A stretch of 56,665 nt of DNA from Curtobacterium luteum (GTDB lineage Bacteria; Actinomycetota; Actinomycetes; Actinomycetales; Microbacteriaceae): the NCBI RefSeq assembly GCF_001475545.1, contig NZ_LDQC01000015.1:1-56665 (forward strand), given 5' to 3'. The notes under the pieces are model-generated. The model was not told the origin of the DNA. It saw nothing but the letters and a program-made list of their open reading frames with translations, and ran no database searches. Positions 25,053 to 33,978 of this stretch are shown here, in pieces. Position numbers and translations under genes: made by a program. Each line of letters begins with the position of its first letter. Positions within the stretch are counted from its first letter, which is position 1.

Positions 25053-25060
25053 GCGACGCG

Positions 25061-26758
25061 ATGACCACCACCCGTACGGACAACGAAAGGCCCGACGTGA
25101 CCGACACGCTCGTGCAGCCCGCAGCCCCCACCGACGCCGAGACCTGGTGGCGTCAGGCCAGCGTCTACCAGATCTACCCCCGCTCGTTCGCGGACGCGAA
25201 CGGCGACGGCATCGGCGACCTCCCCGGCGTGACGTCGCGCGTGCCGTACCTGGCGTCGCTCGGCATCGAGGCGGTCTGGCTCAGCCCGTTCTACCCGTCC
25301 GCCCTCGCCGACGGGGGCTACGACGTCGACGACTACCGCGACGTCGACCCGCGCCTCGGCACCCTCGACGACTTCGACGAGATGGTGTCGGCGCTGCACG
25401 CTGCCGGCATCCGCGTCATCGTCGACGTCGTGCCGAACCACACGAGTGACCGGCACGAGTGGTTCCGCGAGGCGCTCGCGTCGCCGAAGGGCAGCGCGGC
25501 TCGTGACCGGTACGTCTTCCGGGACGGCACCGGCTCCTCCGGCGAGGAAGCCCCCGCCGACTGGGTGTCGATCTTCGGCGGTCCGGCCTGGACCGCGGTC
25601 GGTGACGGCCAGTGGTACCTGCACAACTTCGCGAAGGAGCAGCCCGACCTGAACTGGGCGAACCGCGAGGTCCGCGACGACTTCCTGCACACCCTCCGCT
25701 TCTGGTCGGACCGCGGTGTCGACGGCTTCCGCATCGATGTGGCGCACGGTCTGGCGAAGGACCTGCCCGCGGGCGAACTGCCGAGCTGGGCCGAGGTGCT
25801 CGCGAGCCCGAAGGACGGGCAGCACATCCTCTGGGACCGCGACGACGTGCACGAGATCTACGCCGAGTGGCGGCAGGTCTTCGAGGAGTACACCCCCGCC
25901 CGCACCGCGGTCGCCGAGGCGTGGGTCGCCGCGGACCGTCGTGCCCGCTACGCCAGCGCCGAGGGGCTCGGGCAGGCGTTCAACTTCGACCTGCTCGAGG
26001 CCGACTTCGACGCCGGGTCGTTCAAGCAGATCATCGAGTTCAACCTCGGTCTCGCGGAGCAGTCCGGGTCGTCGACCACGTGGGTGTTCTCGAACCACGA
26101 CGTCGTCCGGCACGCCACCCGCTACGCGCTCCCGGCCCGGAACGGCGCCGAGGAGAAGCAGGGCTCGGCGTGGCTGCTCGCCGGCGGCTCGCGGGACGCC
26201 CTCGACCGCGAGCTCGGTCTGCGTCGCGCCCGCGCGGCGACGCTGCTCGAACTCGCCCTCCCCGGCTCCGCGTACCTGTACCAGGGCGAGGAGCTCGGGC
26301 TGCACGAGGTCGGCGACATCCCCGATGCCGAGCGCCAGGACCCGGCGTTCTTCCGGAACCCGGGCGTCGACGTCGGCCGCGACGGCTGCCGCGTGCCGAT
26401 CCCGTGGACGACCTCCGGCGAGAGCTTCGGGTTCGGCCCCGGCGGCTCGCACCTGCCGCAGCCGGCGTGGTTCGCCGAGGTGTCGGTCGAGGCGGAGGAC
26501 GCCGACCCGCACTCCACGCTGAACCTCTACCGGAAGGCCCTCGGGCTCCGTGGGCAGCTGCAGTCCGAGGAGCACCTCGAGTGGCTCGAGACCGGGCGCG
26601 ACGACGTGCTCGCGTTCCGTCGCCCCAACGGCTGGACGAGCGTCACCGTCTTCGGCGACGAGCCGTACGACCTCCCCTCCGGCGAGCTCCTGCTCGCCTC
26701 CGCGCCGGTGGCAGACGGCGCACTGTCGGGTGTGGGGACGGCCTGGTTGCGTTCCTGA
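25061..26758 (+). CDS. Alpha-glucosidase / oligo-1,6-glucosidase, GH13
   Basis: A 565-residue cytoplasmic GH13 enzyme that hydrolyses imported alpha-glucosides. Conserved regions: SVYQIYPRSFADANGDGIGD near 35, region I DVVPNHTSD near 122, region II GFRIDVAHG with the nucleophile Asp near 225, region III AVAEAW with the acid Glu near 286, and region IV FSNHDVVRH near 345. The start is uncertain: ATG 25061 is used; GTG 25049 would overlap the permease stop by 4 bp, and GTG 25096 has the best ribosome site (AAAGG). Only the unstructured N-terminus is affected. Confidence 0.87.
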   Translation: MTTTRTDNERPDVTDTLVQPAAPTDAETWWRQASVYQIYPRSFADANGDGIGDLPGVTSRVPYLASLGIEAVWLSPFYPSALADGGYDVDDYRDVDPRLGTLDDFDEMVSALHAAGIRVIVDVVPNHTSDRHEWFREALASPKGSAARDRYVFRDGTGSSGEEAPADWVSIFGGPAWTAVGDGQWYLHNFAKEQPDLNWANREVRDDFLHTLRFWSDRGVDGFRIDVAHGLAKDLPAGELPSWAEVLASPKDGQHILWDRDDVHEIYAEWRQVFEEYTPARTAVAEAWVAADRRARYASAEGLGQAFNFDLLEADFDAGSFKQIIEFNLGLAEQSGSSTTWVFSNHDVVRHATRYALPARNGAEEKQGSAWLLAGGSRDALDRELGLRRARAATLLELALPGSAYLYQGEELGLHEVGDIPDAERQDPAFFRNPGVDVGRDGCRVPIPWTTSGESFGFGPGGSHLPQPAWFAEVSVEAEDADPHSTLNLYRKALGLRGQLQSEEHLEWLETGRDDVLAFRRPNGWTSVTVFGDEPYDLPSGELLLASAPVADGALSGVGTAWLRS

Positions 26759-26769
26759 CGGAACCAGGA

Positions 26770-26817
26770 GACGGACTGGAGGCACGGTGCAGGCAGGCAC
26801 CGTGCCTCCAGTCCGTC
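26770..26817. terminator. Perfect 21-bp stem-loop after the alpha-glucosidase gene
   Basis: Bases 26770-26790 (starting GACGGACTGG) are perfectly complementary to 26797-26817 with a 6-nt loop AGGCAG. The stem begins 12 bp after the stop codon. This is the strongest hairpin in the window and very probably terminates the alpha-glucoside operon. Confidence 0.75.
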
Positions 26818-26839
26818 AAGGGGTCGCGCCCGTCGCCGG

Positions 26840-26915
26840 AGGCGGAACCGGGCGTGCCCGGCGGAACCAGGCGTGCCCGGCGGAACCGGGCGTGCCCGGC
26901 GGAACCGGGCGTGCC
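26840..26915. repeat. Four tandem 19-bp repeats
   Basis: Four contiguous copies (26840-26858, 26859-26877, 26878-26896, 26897-26915) of CGGCGGAACCGGGCGTGCC occur with few changes: the first copy begins with A, and copy two has one A for G. Across each junction CCGGGC-GT-GCCCGG can fold as a small hairpin. They fill the 297-bp gap between the alpha-glucosidase and the exporter ATPase; nothing else is seen there apart from the upstream stem-loop and the -10 at 27043. Confidence 0.8.
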
Positions 26916-27055
26916 TGGCGCGTTGTTCGGACCCGGCATGCCCGTTCCGACCATGCATCGCAACCGTTCTGGGAAAGAAAGCGTGCCGCATGCGACACCG
27001 CCCGAGCGCGGGCGCGAGCGGCACTGCGTCGGCGAGCGCCGGTAGGGTCGGCGGC

Positions 27056-28003
27056 ATGAGTGGGGCGAGCATCGGCGTGCGGGACTTCGTGATGCGGTTC
27101 GGGGACCGCACCGTGGTGGACGGGCTGTCGTTCGACATCGCGCCGGGAGAGACGTTCGGCCTGCTCGGCAGCAACGGCTCCGGCAAGACCACCACCATCC
27201 GGGCGCTGCTCGGCATCACGACCCCGACCGCCGGCACGCTCACGATCGACGGGCACCCCTACCGGCCGGCGACCGGCGGGATCGGGTACCTCCCCGAGGA
27301 GCGCGGGCTCTACCGCAAGGAGTCCGTGATCGACGTGATGACGTACTTCGGGCAGCTCCGCGGACTCGGCCGCCACGAGGCCACGGCGTGGAGCCACGAG
27401 TACCTCGAGCGCGTCGGCCTCGCGGACCGCGCGAAGCTCCGCGTCGACAAGCTCTCCGGCGGGCAGCAGCAGAAGGTGCAGCTCGGCATCACGATCATGG
27501 ACCGGCCGCGCCTGCTCATCCTCGACGAGCCGACCAAGGGCCTCGACCCGGTCAACCGCCGGCTGCTGCTGGACCTGGTCGACGAGCGGAAGGCCGACGG
27601 TGCGACGGTGATCCTCGTCACGCACCACATGGACGAGGTCGAGCGGCTCTGCGACCGGATCCTCCTGCTGAAGGACGGTGCCGCCGCCGCCTACGGGACG
27701 ATCCCCGACGTGCAGGACGCCTTCGGCGGTGCGGTCGCCAAGGTCGGACTCGACGGGTCGGTCCCGCCGTCGCCGCTGTACCGCTTCGCCCGGCACGAGG
27801 GGCACGTGGCGTACCTCGTCCCGACCCGCGCGGCCGCGGCGGACGGCTCGGACATCCTGGCCTCGCTCGTCGGGGCGGGCGCCCACGTGACGGGGTTCGA
27901 GATGCGCCGCATCCCCCTCGACGAGATCTTCGTGCAGGTGTACGGGCACGACGCCGGCGCGGACCTCGTCGCCGAGGAACCCACGGCAGGAGCAGCAGCA
28001 TGA
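27056..28003 (+). CDS. ABC-2 exporter ATP-binding protein
   Basis: A 315-residue ATPase. Walker A GSNGSGKTT is near 40-48, the signature LSGGQQQKVQLG near 135, Walker B LLILDEPTKGLDP near 157, and the switch His in VTHHMDE near 190. A C-terminal extension of about 95 residues, typical of the NatA/drug-export group, ends in DEIFVQVYG. A -10-like TAGGGT (27043-27048) lies 7 nt before the ATG, so its mRNA is leaderless. The next gene, the permease, overlaps by 4 bp. Export substrate is unknown. Confidence 0.85.
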   Translation: MSGASIGVRDFVMRFGDRTVVDGLSFDIAPGETFGLLGSNGSGKTTTIRALLGITTPTAGTLTIDGHPYRPATGGIGYLPEERGLYRKESVIDVMTYFGQLRGLGRHEATAWSHEYLERVGLADRAKLRVDKLSGGQQQKVQLGITIMDRPRLLILDEPTKGLDPVNRRLLLDLVDERKADGATVILVTHHMDEVERLCDRILLLKDGAAAAYGTIPDVQDAFGGAVAKVGLDGSVPPSPLYRFARHEGHVAYLVPTRAAAADGSDILASLVGAGAHVTGFEMRRIPLDEIFVQVYGHDAGADLVAEEPTAGAAA

Positions 28004-29226
28004 GTCGGCTCGGCACGGTCGTCCGCTTCGAGTTCGTCCGCGCGGTGAAGAAGCCCGCGTTCTGGATCGGCACCCTCGCGCTGCCGATCGTCATCGTGCT
28101 CGTCACGCTGCTCGTCGGACTCGGCCAGTCCGCGGGTGCCGACTCCGTCGTGTCGAGCAGCTCCGCCACGAAGACGCCGTTCCGCTACGTCGATCGCTCG
28201 GGCCTCGTGTCCGAGCAGGTCGCCGAGAAGTGGGGTGGGACGCCGTCGACCGACGCCGCCGCCGACCGTGCAGCGGTGCGCGAGGGGCGGCTCGACGCGT
28301 TCATCGAGTTCCCGGAGGCACCGGCGACGTCCCCGATCCGGGTCGACGCGGCCGACCGTGGGCTGTTCGGCAACGGGCGGTACTCGTCCTTGGCGGAGCG
28401 GGTGGTCGAGCAGAGCGTCGCCGCGTCGGTCGACGACCCGCAGGCCGTGCAGCTCCTCCGGAACCCGCCGTCCACCGACGTCACCACCTACGCCGAGGGA
28501 GCAGTCGCACCGGGGTGGCTGTCGGTCCTGCCACCGGCGCTCTACGCGGCCGCGTTCTTCGGCCTGGTGATCCTGCTCGCCGCCCGGATGGTGACCGTGG
28601 TCGTCGAGGAGAAGGAGAACCGGATCTCCGAGATGATCCTGACGACGGTGACGGCGGGTGACCTCATCCGCGGCAAGGTCGTCGCGATGCTGCTCGTCGG
28701 CCTCGTGCAGATCGGGGTGTTCCTGCTCCCCGGGCTCGTGACGTTCGCCGTCGCCCTGCCCCTGTTCGCGTCGCGACTCGGAGCGATCGTGGTCGACCCG
28801 TGGCGGATGCTCGTGGGGGCGCTCCTGCTGGTCGGCGGGGTCTTGCTCGCCTCCGGGCTCTTCGTGGCCGTCGGCGCCGCCGTCCCGTCGATCAAGGACG
28901 CCTCGTCCCTGCAGTCGGCCGCGATCTTCGCCCTGATCATCCCCGTCTACGCGGTGTTCTTCGTGGTGACGAACCCGACCTCCCCGGTCGCCGCGTTCTT
29001 CACGTACTTCCCGACGTTCACCCCCGTGACCGCCATGGTGCGCAACGCGGTCGGGTCGCTCAGCGTCATCGAGTCGATCGTCTGCATCGTCATCGTCTGG
29101 GTCGTCGCGGCGGTGCTGCTGTGGTTCGCGCAGTACCTGTTCCGGCACTCGGTCGCGCAGTACGGGTCGAAGGTGACCCTCAGGCAGATCGCGTCGTGGC
29201 GTCGGGGACGGCCGACCGCCCGCTGA
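28000..29226 (+). CDS. ABC-2 type exporter permease (NatB-like)
   Basis: A 408-residue membrane protein. One N-terminal helix (about 22-45) is followed by an extracytoplasmic domain of about 130 residues and then five or six helices. The conserved VVEEKENRISEMILTTV near 203 marks the NatB/DUF3533 type of ABC-2 permease. It works with the ATPase encoded just upstream (ATGA overlap). Its 3' end overlaps the convergent TetR gene by 47 bp, so full transcripts of the two genes are antisense to each other at their ends. Confidence 0.82.
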   Translation: MSRLGTVVRFEFVRAVKKPAFWIGTLALPIVIVLVTLLVGLGQSAGADSVVSSSSATKTPFRYVDRSGLVSEQVAEKWGGTPSTDAAADRAAVREGRLDAFIEFPEAPATSPIRVDAADRGLFGNGRYSSLAERVVEQSVAASVDDPQAVQLLRNPPSTDVTTYAEGAVAPGWLSVLPPALYAAAFFGLVILLAARMVTVVVEEKENRISEMILTTVTAGDLIRGKVVAMLLVGLVQIGVFLLPGLVTFAVALPLFASRLGAIVVDPWRMLVGALLLVGGVLLASGLFVAVGAAVPSIKDASSLQSAAIFALIIPVYAVFFVVTNPTSPVAAFFTYFPTFTPVTAMVRNAVGSLSVIESIVCIVIVWVVAAVLLWFAQYLFRHSVAQYGSKVTLRQIASWRRGRPTAR

Positions 29227-29923
29227 CCCCTGGCGACGAGATCGGCGAGGCCGGCGCCGAACCCGGGCCCGACGCCGCGGAGCGGTCGGCCGGGGCGACG
29301 CCCGACGGTGCATCGAGGTCCCAGGCCGGCACCTCGCGCTCACGCCATCCCTGACGGAGCGTCCGGACGGCTCGGTCGTACTCGACGAGGACGTCGATGT
29401 GCGGGCGGACCAGCATCTGGATCTGGAGGCCCTCGTAGAGCGCGAGCAGCTGGGTCGCTGCGACGTCGGCCGACACGACCGACCGCTCGGTCTCGGCGTC
29501 GAAGTCGCGCTGCAGCCCGGCGGTCAGCTCCCCCACGTACTCCTCGAACCGCTTCCGGAACAGCTCGGCGAAGCCGGACTCGGCGGCGGCGATGTTGATC
29601 ACGCCCGCGAGCACCCGGACGAGGCCGGGGTCGGCGACGTCCTCGGCGAGGGTCATCCGCACGTGCTCGATCGTGCACGTCGGCTGCACGCTCCGCCGGG
29701 TCCCGCGGAGCTGCGTCCAGCGGTCGTAGGTGACGAGCAGGAGCGCGTCCCACGTGGGGAAGACGCGGGCGACGGCTTCCGTGGTGACGCCGGTCACCTC
29801 GGCGACCACGCTGGCGTCGACCTGGTCGAAGGGGTGCAGCCGGTAGGCGCGGATGGCGCCCCGGACGATCCGCTCCGCGAGCGACTGTTCGTCCTCGAGT
29901 GCGGCCGCGTGCTGGTCGGTCAT
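29180..29923 (-). CDS. TetR-family transcriptional regulator
   Basis: A 247-residue regulator. The N-terminal HTH includes RIVRGAIRAYRLHPFDQVDASVVAEVTGVTTEAVARVFPTWDALL (about 18-62). The ligand domain has EGLQIQMLVRPHIDVLVEYDRAVRTL near 165-190. The final 45 residues are Pro/Ser/Ala-rich and are encoded partly opposite the exporter permease gene. Position and orientation suggest it controls the adjacent ABC exporter. No operator dyad stands out. Confidence 0.78.
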   Translation of the reverse strand: MTDQHAAALEDEQSLAERIVRGAIRAYRLHPFDQVDASVVAEVTGVTTEAVARVFPTWDALLLVTYDRWTQLRGTRRSVQPTCTIEHVRMTLAEDVADPGLVRVLAGVINIAAAESGFAELFRKRFEEYVGELTAGLQRDFDAETERSVVSADVAATQLLALYEGLQIQMLVRPHIDVLVEYDRAVRTLRQGWREREVPAWDLDAPSGVAPADRSAASGPGSAPASPISSPGVSGRSAVPDATTRSA

Positions 29924-30034
29924 CCGACCATCTCACCCGAAGCGTGAGCAGATGTCTGCAACCCGAGCGGGGGTGTCGCGATCATCGCGGGTCGGTCGCG
30001 CTCCGTGGCGGAGGCGAGCCGTGCCTCCCGGCCG

Positions 30035-30700
30035 TCAGCCCACCGTCACCGGCGCCGCCGGGGGCTTCGTCCGCTGGCGCATCCAGACGAAGAACCCGGT
30101 GAGGGTGAACACCCCGTAGAAGACGTACATCAGCCCGGACGCGTAGTAACCGGCAGAGAACAGCAGGGGGACGCCGACCAGGTCGACGGCCACCCAGATG
30201 AGCCAGAACTCGACCCATCCCTTGGCCATGCCGTAGGTGGCGAGCAGGGAACCGACGAAGATCCACGCGTCGCTCCACACCGGCTCGTAGGAGCCGAGGG
30301 CGCGGAAGATCGGGGTCAGGACAGCGGTGCCGCCCACCATCCCGAGGACCAACAGTGCGCGGGTCCGCCAGGAGGCCCAGTGCGGGTCGATCACGGTCGT
30401 CGCCTCCGCGGGGCGGTGCGTCCAGCGGTACCAGCCGTAGACGCTCACGATGATGAACATGACCTGGCGGCCGGCCTGACCGAGCAGGTTCACCGGGTTG
30501 GGGGTGTCGAAGAGCGCCCCCATGAAGACGGTGAAGAGCAGGGCGTTGCCGAGGATGCCGACGGGCCAGGCCCAGACCTTCCGGCGCATGCCGCCGAGGG
30601 CGCTGAGCAGACCGAAGACGTTGCCGATCACCTCACGCCAGAGCACCGTCTGGTCACCGATGACGATCTGCGCGTCGAACAGCCAGCGCACGATGCCCAT
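30035..30700 (-). CDS. pnuC: PnuC-family nicotinamide riboside transporter
   Basis: A 221-residue membrane protein with about seven helices that lets nicotinamide riboside enter for NAD synthesis. The first helices carry ALGGMRRKVWAWPVGILGNALLF (about 34-56). The C-terminal signature SDAWIFVGSLLATYGMAKGWVEFWLIWVAVDLVGVPLLF (about 140-178) has the Trp and Asn/Asp pattern of the pore. The ATG at 30700 follows an AGGAGG ribosome site, so unlike many neighbours it has a leader. A 6-bp GGAGGC/GCCTCC stem (30010-30028) follows the stop. No riboswitch fold was recognised upstream. Confidence 0.82.
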   Translation of the reverse strand: MGIVRWLFDAQIVIGDQTVLWREVIGNVFGLLSALGGMRRKVWAWPVGILGNALLFTVFMGALFDTPNPVNLLGQAGRQVMFIIVSVYGWYRWTHRPAEATTVIDPHWASWRTRALLVLGMVGGTAVLTPIFRALGSYEPVWSDAWIFVGSLLATYGMAKGWVEFWLIWVAVDLVGVPLLFSAGYYASGLMYVFYGVFTLTGFFVWMRQRTKPPAAPVTVG

Positions 30701-30824
30701 GGGCCCCTCCTCGTTTCCGGTCGGTGCAACGGTAGGGCGTCCGGCGGCATTCCAGCGGCCGTGCTGCGTGGTGTGACGTGCCCCGCACGGCGCGTGCCGG
30801 TCGGCGGGGCTACGCTCGGGAGCC

Positions 30825-31352
30825 GTGACGGACGGTGTTGCTCGGGCGAAGGCACTCCTCGACGCCGCCGCACGGGCACTCGACGCTGCCGATGCCCGCG
30901 ACGAGGCGCTCGGCGAGTACGTCGAGCCGAAGGCGCTCCTCGGCATCCGGCGTGACCCGACGATCCGTTCCCTCGGCCGTGTGTGGCGGGTCGGCGCACT
31001 GCTGCTCGGCTCCTCGCCCGAGACGGCCGGCCAGGTGTGGGCCACGGGACGGATCACACGCGTGACCGAGCCCGGACGGTCGCAGTTCGTGTCGGTGTCT
31101 GCCGAGGTTCGCCGGGCCTACCGGGCGGCGGCGCAGAAGGGGCACTTCGCCCCCGGGGACACCGTGAACCACAGCGCGACACCGATCCCGCTCGACGAGA
31201 CGCTGGTCGGGTCGGACGGGGTGCTCTTCGTCGAGGGCGATGAGCCGTTCGTCCGGTGGTCCCCCACGGCGGGCGACGCGGTCCCGCTCGCGGGGTACCT
31301 CGCCGACCGGGTGGCGCTGCTCGTCGACCCGCCGAAGGGCGCGACCGACTGA
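30825..31352 (+). CDS. Conserved hypothetical protein
   Basis: A 175-residue soluble protein with an Ala/Asp-rich helical N-terminus (about 1-40) and a mixed alpha/beta remainder; I recognise no domain. KALLGIRRDPTIRSLGRVWRVGALLLG and WATGRITRVTEPGRSQFVSVSAEVRR are its most ordered-looking segments. Codon pattern is like that of its neighbours. The GTG at 30825 has TACGCT (30811-30816) 8 nt upstream, suggesting a leaderless or nearly leaderless mRNA. Confidence 0.6.
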   Translation: MTDGVARAKALLDAAARALDAADARDEALGEYVEPKALLGIRRDPTIRSLGRVWRVGALLLGSSPETAGQVWATGRITRVTEPGRSQFVSVSAEVRRAYRAAAQKGHFAPGDTVNHSATPIPLDETLVGSDGVLFVEGDEPFVRWSPTAGDAVPLAGYLADRVALLVDPPKGATD

Positions 31353-31409
31353 CGGCCCGGCCGGGAGCGAGACCGTGGCCGGGACGCCGCGGGCGGGGCA
31401 CTGTGACCG

Positions 31410-32297
31410 CTACAGCGAGAACCCGCCGTCGGACGTGAGGACCTGCCCCACCACCCAGCTGCCGGACGACGTCGCCAACCACCCGATCAGCTCAGCCGGG
31501 TCCTGCGGTGTCCCGACCCGGCCGAACGGCGTGCTCGCGAGGTACTCCTGCAGCCCGTCGAGCGACCGGTCGGTGGTCTCCGGGTCCATGTAGCCCGTGT
31601 TCACCGGCCCGGGGTTGACCGTGTTCAGCACGATGCCGAGCTCCAGCAGCTCCTTGGCGACGGTGGCGGTCACCCCGGCGAGCGCGGCCTTGCTCGCGGC
31701 GTACGCGACCTCGCCGATCATCGCTCCGTGGATCTGGCCGGAGGTCATCCAGAAGACGTGTCCTTGCGCCTCGTCGTACGGGCCGCTGCCCGTGATCCGG
31801 TCCCCCGGCCGCCGGGCCTCGTCCGTCCGGGGCGCTCGTCGGCGGGCGAACTCGGCGGTGAGCAGGAGCGTCGCGCGGGTGTTGACCTCCCAGAACGCGC
31901 TGAGCCGCTCGGGCGTCATGTCGAGGATGCTGCCGTCGTCGCCGCTCTTGGCGTGGTTGCAGACGAGGACGTCGAGCCGCCCGGTGAGCGCCGTCGCGGT
32001 GTCGATCAGCCCGGGGATCGTCGACGGGTCGGACAGGTCGCCGGGGACGTCCGTGAACCCGGCGCCCTCGGTGAGGTGGGCGCGCAACTCGTCACGGACG
32101 GCGTCGAGGTCGTCGCCGCCCCACGGCAGGTCGAGGTCGTGCGGGCGGTGGTGGTGGACGACGATGCTCGCGCCGAGGTCGGCGAGCTTCGACGCGACGG
32201 AGAAGCCGATGCCGCGGCGGCGGGAGACACCGGTGACGAGGGCGGTCTTGCCGGCCAGCGGCAGCGAGCGGTGCAGGGGCAGTTCGGAGGAGGGCAT
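31410..32297 (-). CDS. SDR-family oxidoreductase
   Basis: A 295-residue short-chain dehydrogenase. The nucleotide motif is TGVSRRRGIGFSVASKLADLG near 22-42, VCNHAKSGDDG replaces the usual NNAG near 112, and the catalytic Tyr-Lys is in YAASKAALAGVTATVAKELL near 203. NTVNPGPVNTGYM follows. The Arg-rich insertion in the glycine loop and the CNHA motif mark an atypical SDR group seen in Gram-positives. The ATG at 32297 is chosen for its AAAGG ribosome site. A -10 at 32378-32373 implies a leader of about 70 nt containing a tiny reading frame. Confidence 0.78.
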   Translation of the reverse strand: MPSSELPLHRSLPLAGKTALVTGVSRRRGIGFSVASKLADLGASIVVHHHRPHDLDLPWGGDDLDAVRDELRAHLTEGAGFTDVPGDLSDPSTIPGLIDTATALTGRLDVLVCNHAKSGDDGSILDMTPERLSAFWEVNTRATLLLTAEFARRRAPRTDEARRPGDRITGSGPYDEAQGHVFWMTSGQIHGAMIGEVAYAASKAALAGVTATVAKELLELGIVLNTVNPGPVNTGYMDPETTDRSLDGLQEYLASTPFGRVGTPQDPAELIGWLATSSGSWVVGQVLTSDGGFSL

Positions 32298-32462
32298 GCT
32301 GAACCTTTCGACGGCGCCGAGCGGCGCACGGGTGGGAGTCGAAGAACGGTTCAGCGGCACTGCATGTCCGTCACCCTACACAGACCGGGCCACCCGCGGA
32401 ACCGCCGTGGAGTCGGGGGACGTCGCGAGCCGCCGGTCGCGCCCTCGCGTACCGTCCGCGGC

Positions 32463-33953
32463 ATGACCGACCAGCGCCGCCGACTGATCCTGCCCGGCCA
32501 GTACGGCCCGGACTTCGACGACGGCGGACCGCTCCTCGTGGTCGAGGCGCGAGAGTTCTTCACCGCGAGGCCGATGCACCGGGCCAAGGCCCACCTCTGG
32601 CTGAGCGCGCTCCGGCACCGCGTGCAGGCGCTCCGGGACGCCGGCGAGGGCGACCGCGTCGAGCACGTGCAGGTCGACGCGCTGAAGGACGCGCTCGTCG
32701 GTCGCGACGACCTCGAGGTGGTGGACCCGCCCTCCCGCACGCTCCGGGCCCAGGTCCGGCACTGGGGCAAGGGCACCGAGGTACTGCCGAGCCGCGGGTT
32801 CGTGACCGACGAGGACGAGTTCGCCGAGTGGGCCGCGCAGGGCACCGGACGCTTCCGGATGGAGGCGTTCTACGAGCGGGTCCGGAAGCGTGAGGGCTGG
32901 CTCATGCGCTCGGACGAGCCGGTCGGCGGGAAGTTCAGCCTCGACGACCAGAACCGCGAGTCCCCGCCGAAGGGCGCCACGACGCTCGGGCTCCCCGAGC
33001 CGTGGTGGCCCGAGGAGGACGACGTCGACGGCGAGGTCCGGCGTGACCTCGACCGCTGGGAGCGGGACGGGACCGCGCGGTTCGTCGGCGCCGACGACCG
33101 ACGCCGCTTCGCCGTGACCCCGGACGAGGCCCACCGTGCACTCGACGACTTCGTCCGCACCCGGCTGAACGACTTCGGCCCGTACGAGGACGCGACGCTC
33201 ACGAACGACTGGACGATGGCGCACTCGCTGCTCAGCGTGCCGATGAACCTCGGCGTGCTCGACCCGCGGGACGCGATCGAGGCAGCGCTCTCGGCCCACC
33301 GTGACGACGACGCCCCGCTCGCGAGTGTCGAGGGCTTCGTCCGGCAGATCGCCGGCTGGCGCGACTACGTCTGGCACCTCTACTGGTGGTTCGGCGACGA
33401 CTACGGCGCGTCCGAGAACGCCCTCGACGCGCACGAGCGGCTCCCCCGGTGGTGGCGCGAGCTCGACGCGTCGGACATCGACGCCGCCTGCCTGCACACT
33501 GCGATCGAGGGGCTGCACGACCACGGCTGGCTGCACCACATCCAGCGGCTCATGGTGCTCGGGAACTTCGCCCTGCAGCGCGGCTACGACCCGGTGCACC
33601 TGACCGAGTGGTTCACCGATGTCTTCGTCGACGGCACCGACTGGGTCATGCCGGCGAACATCATCGGGATGTCCCAGCACGCGGACGGCGGGATGGTCGC
33701 CACGAAGCCGTACGCCTCCGGCGGGCGCTACATCGACCGGATGTCGGACCACTGCGGCGGTTGCCGGTACGACCCGACGAAACGGGTCGGCGAGGACGCC
33801 TGCCCGTTCACCGCGGGCTACTGGGCGTTCCTCGCGCGCACGGAGCCCGCCCTGCGGAACAACAACCGGATGGCGCGTCCGCTGCAGCAGATGCGGAAGC
33901 TGTCGGACCTCGACGAGGTGATCGCCCAGGAGGCGCGACGCGGCACACCCTGA
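32463..33953 (+). CDS. Iron-sulfur photolyase/cryptochrome (PhrB/FeS-BCP class)
   Basis: A 496-residue DNA photolyase-related protein. The N-terminal half is the chromophore domain (LLVVEAREFFTARPMHRAKAHLWLSA). The FAD domain follows, with EGFVRQIAGWRDYVWHLYW near 290 and GNFALQRGYDPV near 365. Cysteines at 343, 431, 434 and 447 have the spacing known for the 4Fe-4S ligands of Agrobacterium PhrB. Members repair (6-4) photoproducts using light. A -10-like TACCGT (32451-32456) lies 6 nt before the ATG, so it is leaderless. Repair versus sensing roles cannot be separated here. Confidence 0.87.
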   Translation: MTDQRRRLILPGQYGPDFDDGGPLLVVEAREFFTARPMHRAKAHLWLSALRHRVQALRDAGEGDRVEHVQVDALKDALVGRDDLEVVDPPSRTLRAQVRHWGKGTEVLPSRGFVTDEDEFAEWAAQGTGRFRMEAFYERVRKREGWLMRSDEPVGGKFSLDDQNRESPPKGATTLGLPEPWWPEEDDVDGEVRRDLDRWERDGTARFVGADDRRRFAVTPDEAHRALDDFVRTRLNDFGPYEDATLTNDWTMAHSLLSVPMNLGVLDPRDAIEAALSAHRDDDAPLASVEGFVRQIAGWRDYVWHLYWWFGDDYGASENALDAHERLPRWWRELDASDIDAACLHTAIEGLHDHGWLHHIQRLMVLGNFALQRGYDPVHLTEWFTDVFVDGTDWVMPANIIGMSQHADGGMVATKPYASGGRYIDRMSDHCGGCRYDPTKRVGEDACPFTAGYWAFLARTEPALRNNNRMARPLQQMRKLSDLDEVIAQEARRGTP

Positions 33954-33978
33954 CGGCCCACGTCCGCAGGGTGGGCCG
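33954..33978 (+). terminator. Hairpin at the photolyase stop codon
   Basis: CGGCCCAC (33954-33961) pairs with GTGGGCCG (33971-33978) across a 9-nt loop, directly after the TGA. No T-run follows. Confidence 0.5.

Noticed and set aside
26840..26915. CRISPR-like array.
   Set aside because: The 19-bp units are directly adjacent with no spacers, and no cas genes are present.
26761..27045. A plus-strand frame with collagen-like repeats (PAEPGVPGG) over the tandem repeats.
   Set aside because: It arises from the 19-bp DNA repeat read in one frame, continues the alpha-glucosidase region without its own start signals, and collides with the -10 and start of the exporter ATPase.
30701..30824. NAD or nicotinamide riboswitch before pnuC.
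   Set aside because: No conserved aptamer-like stems or motifs could be recognised in this 124-bp gap.
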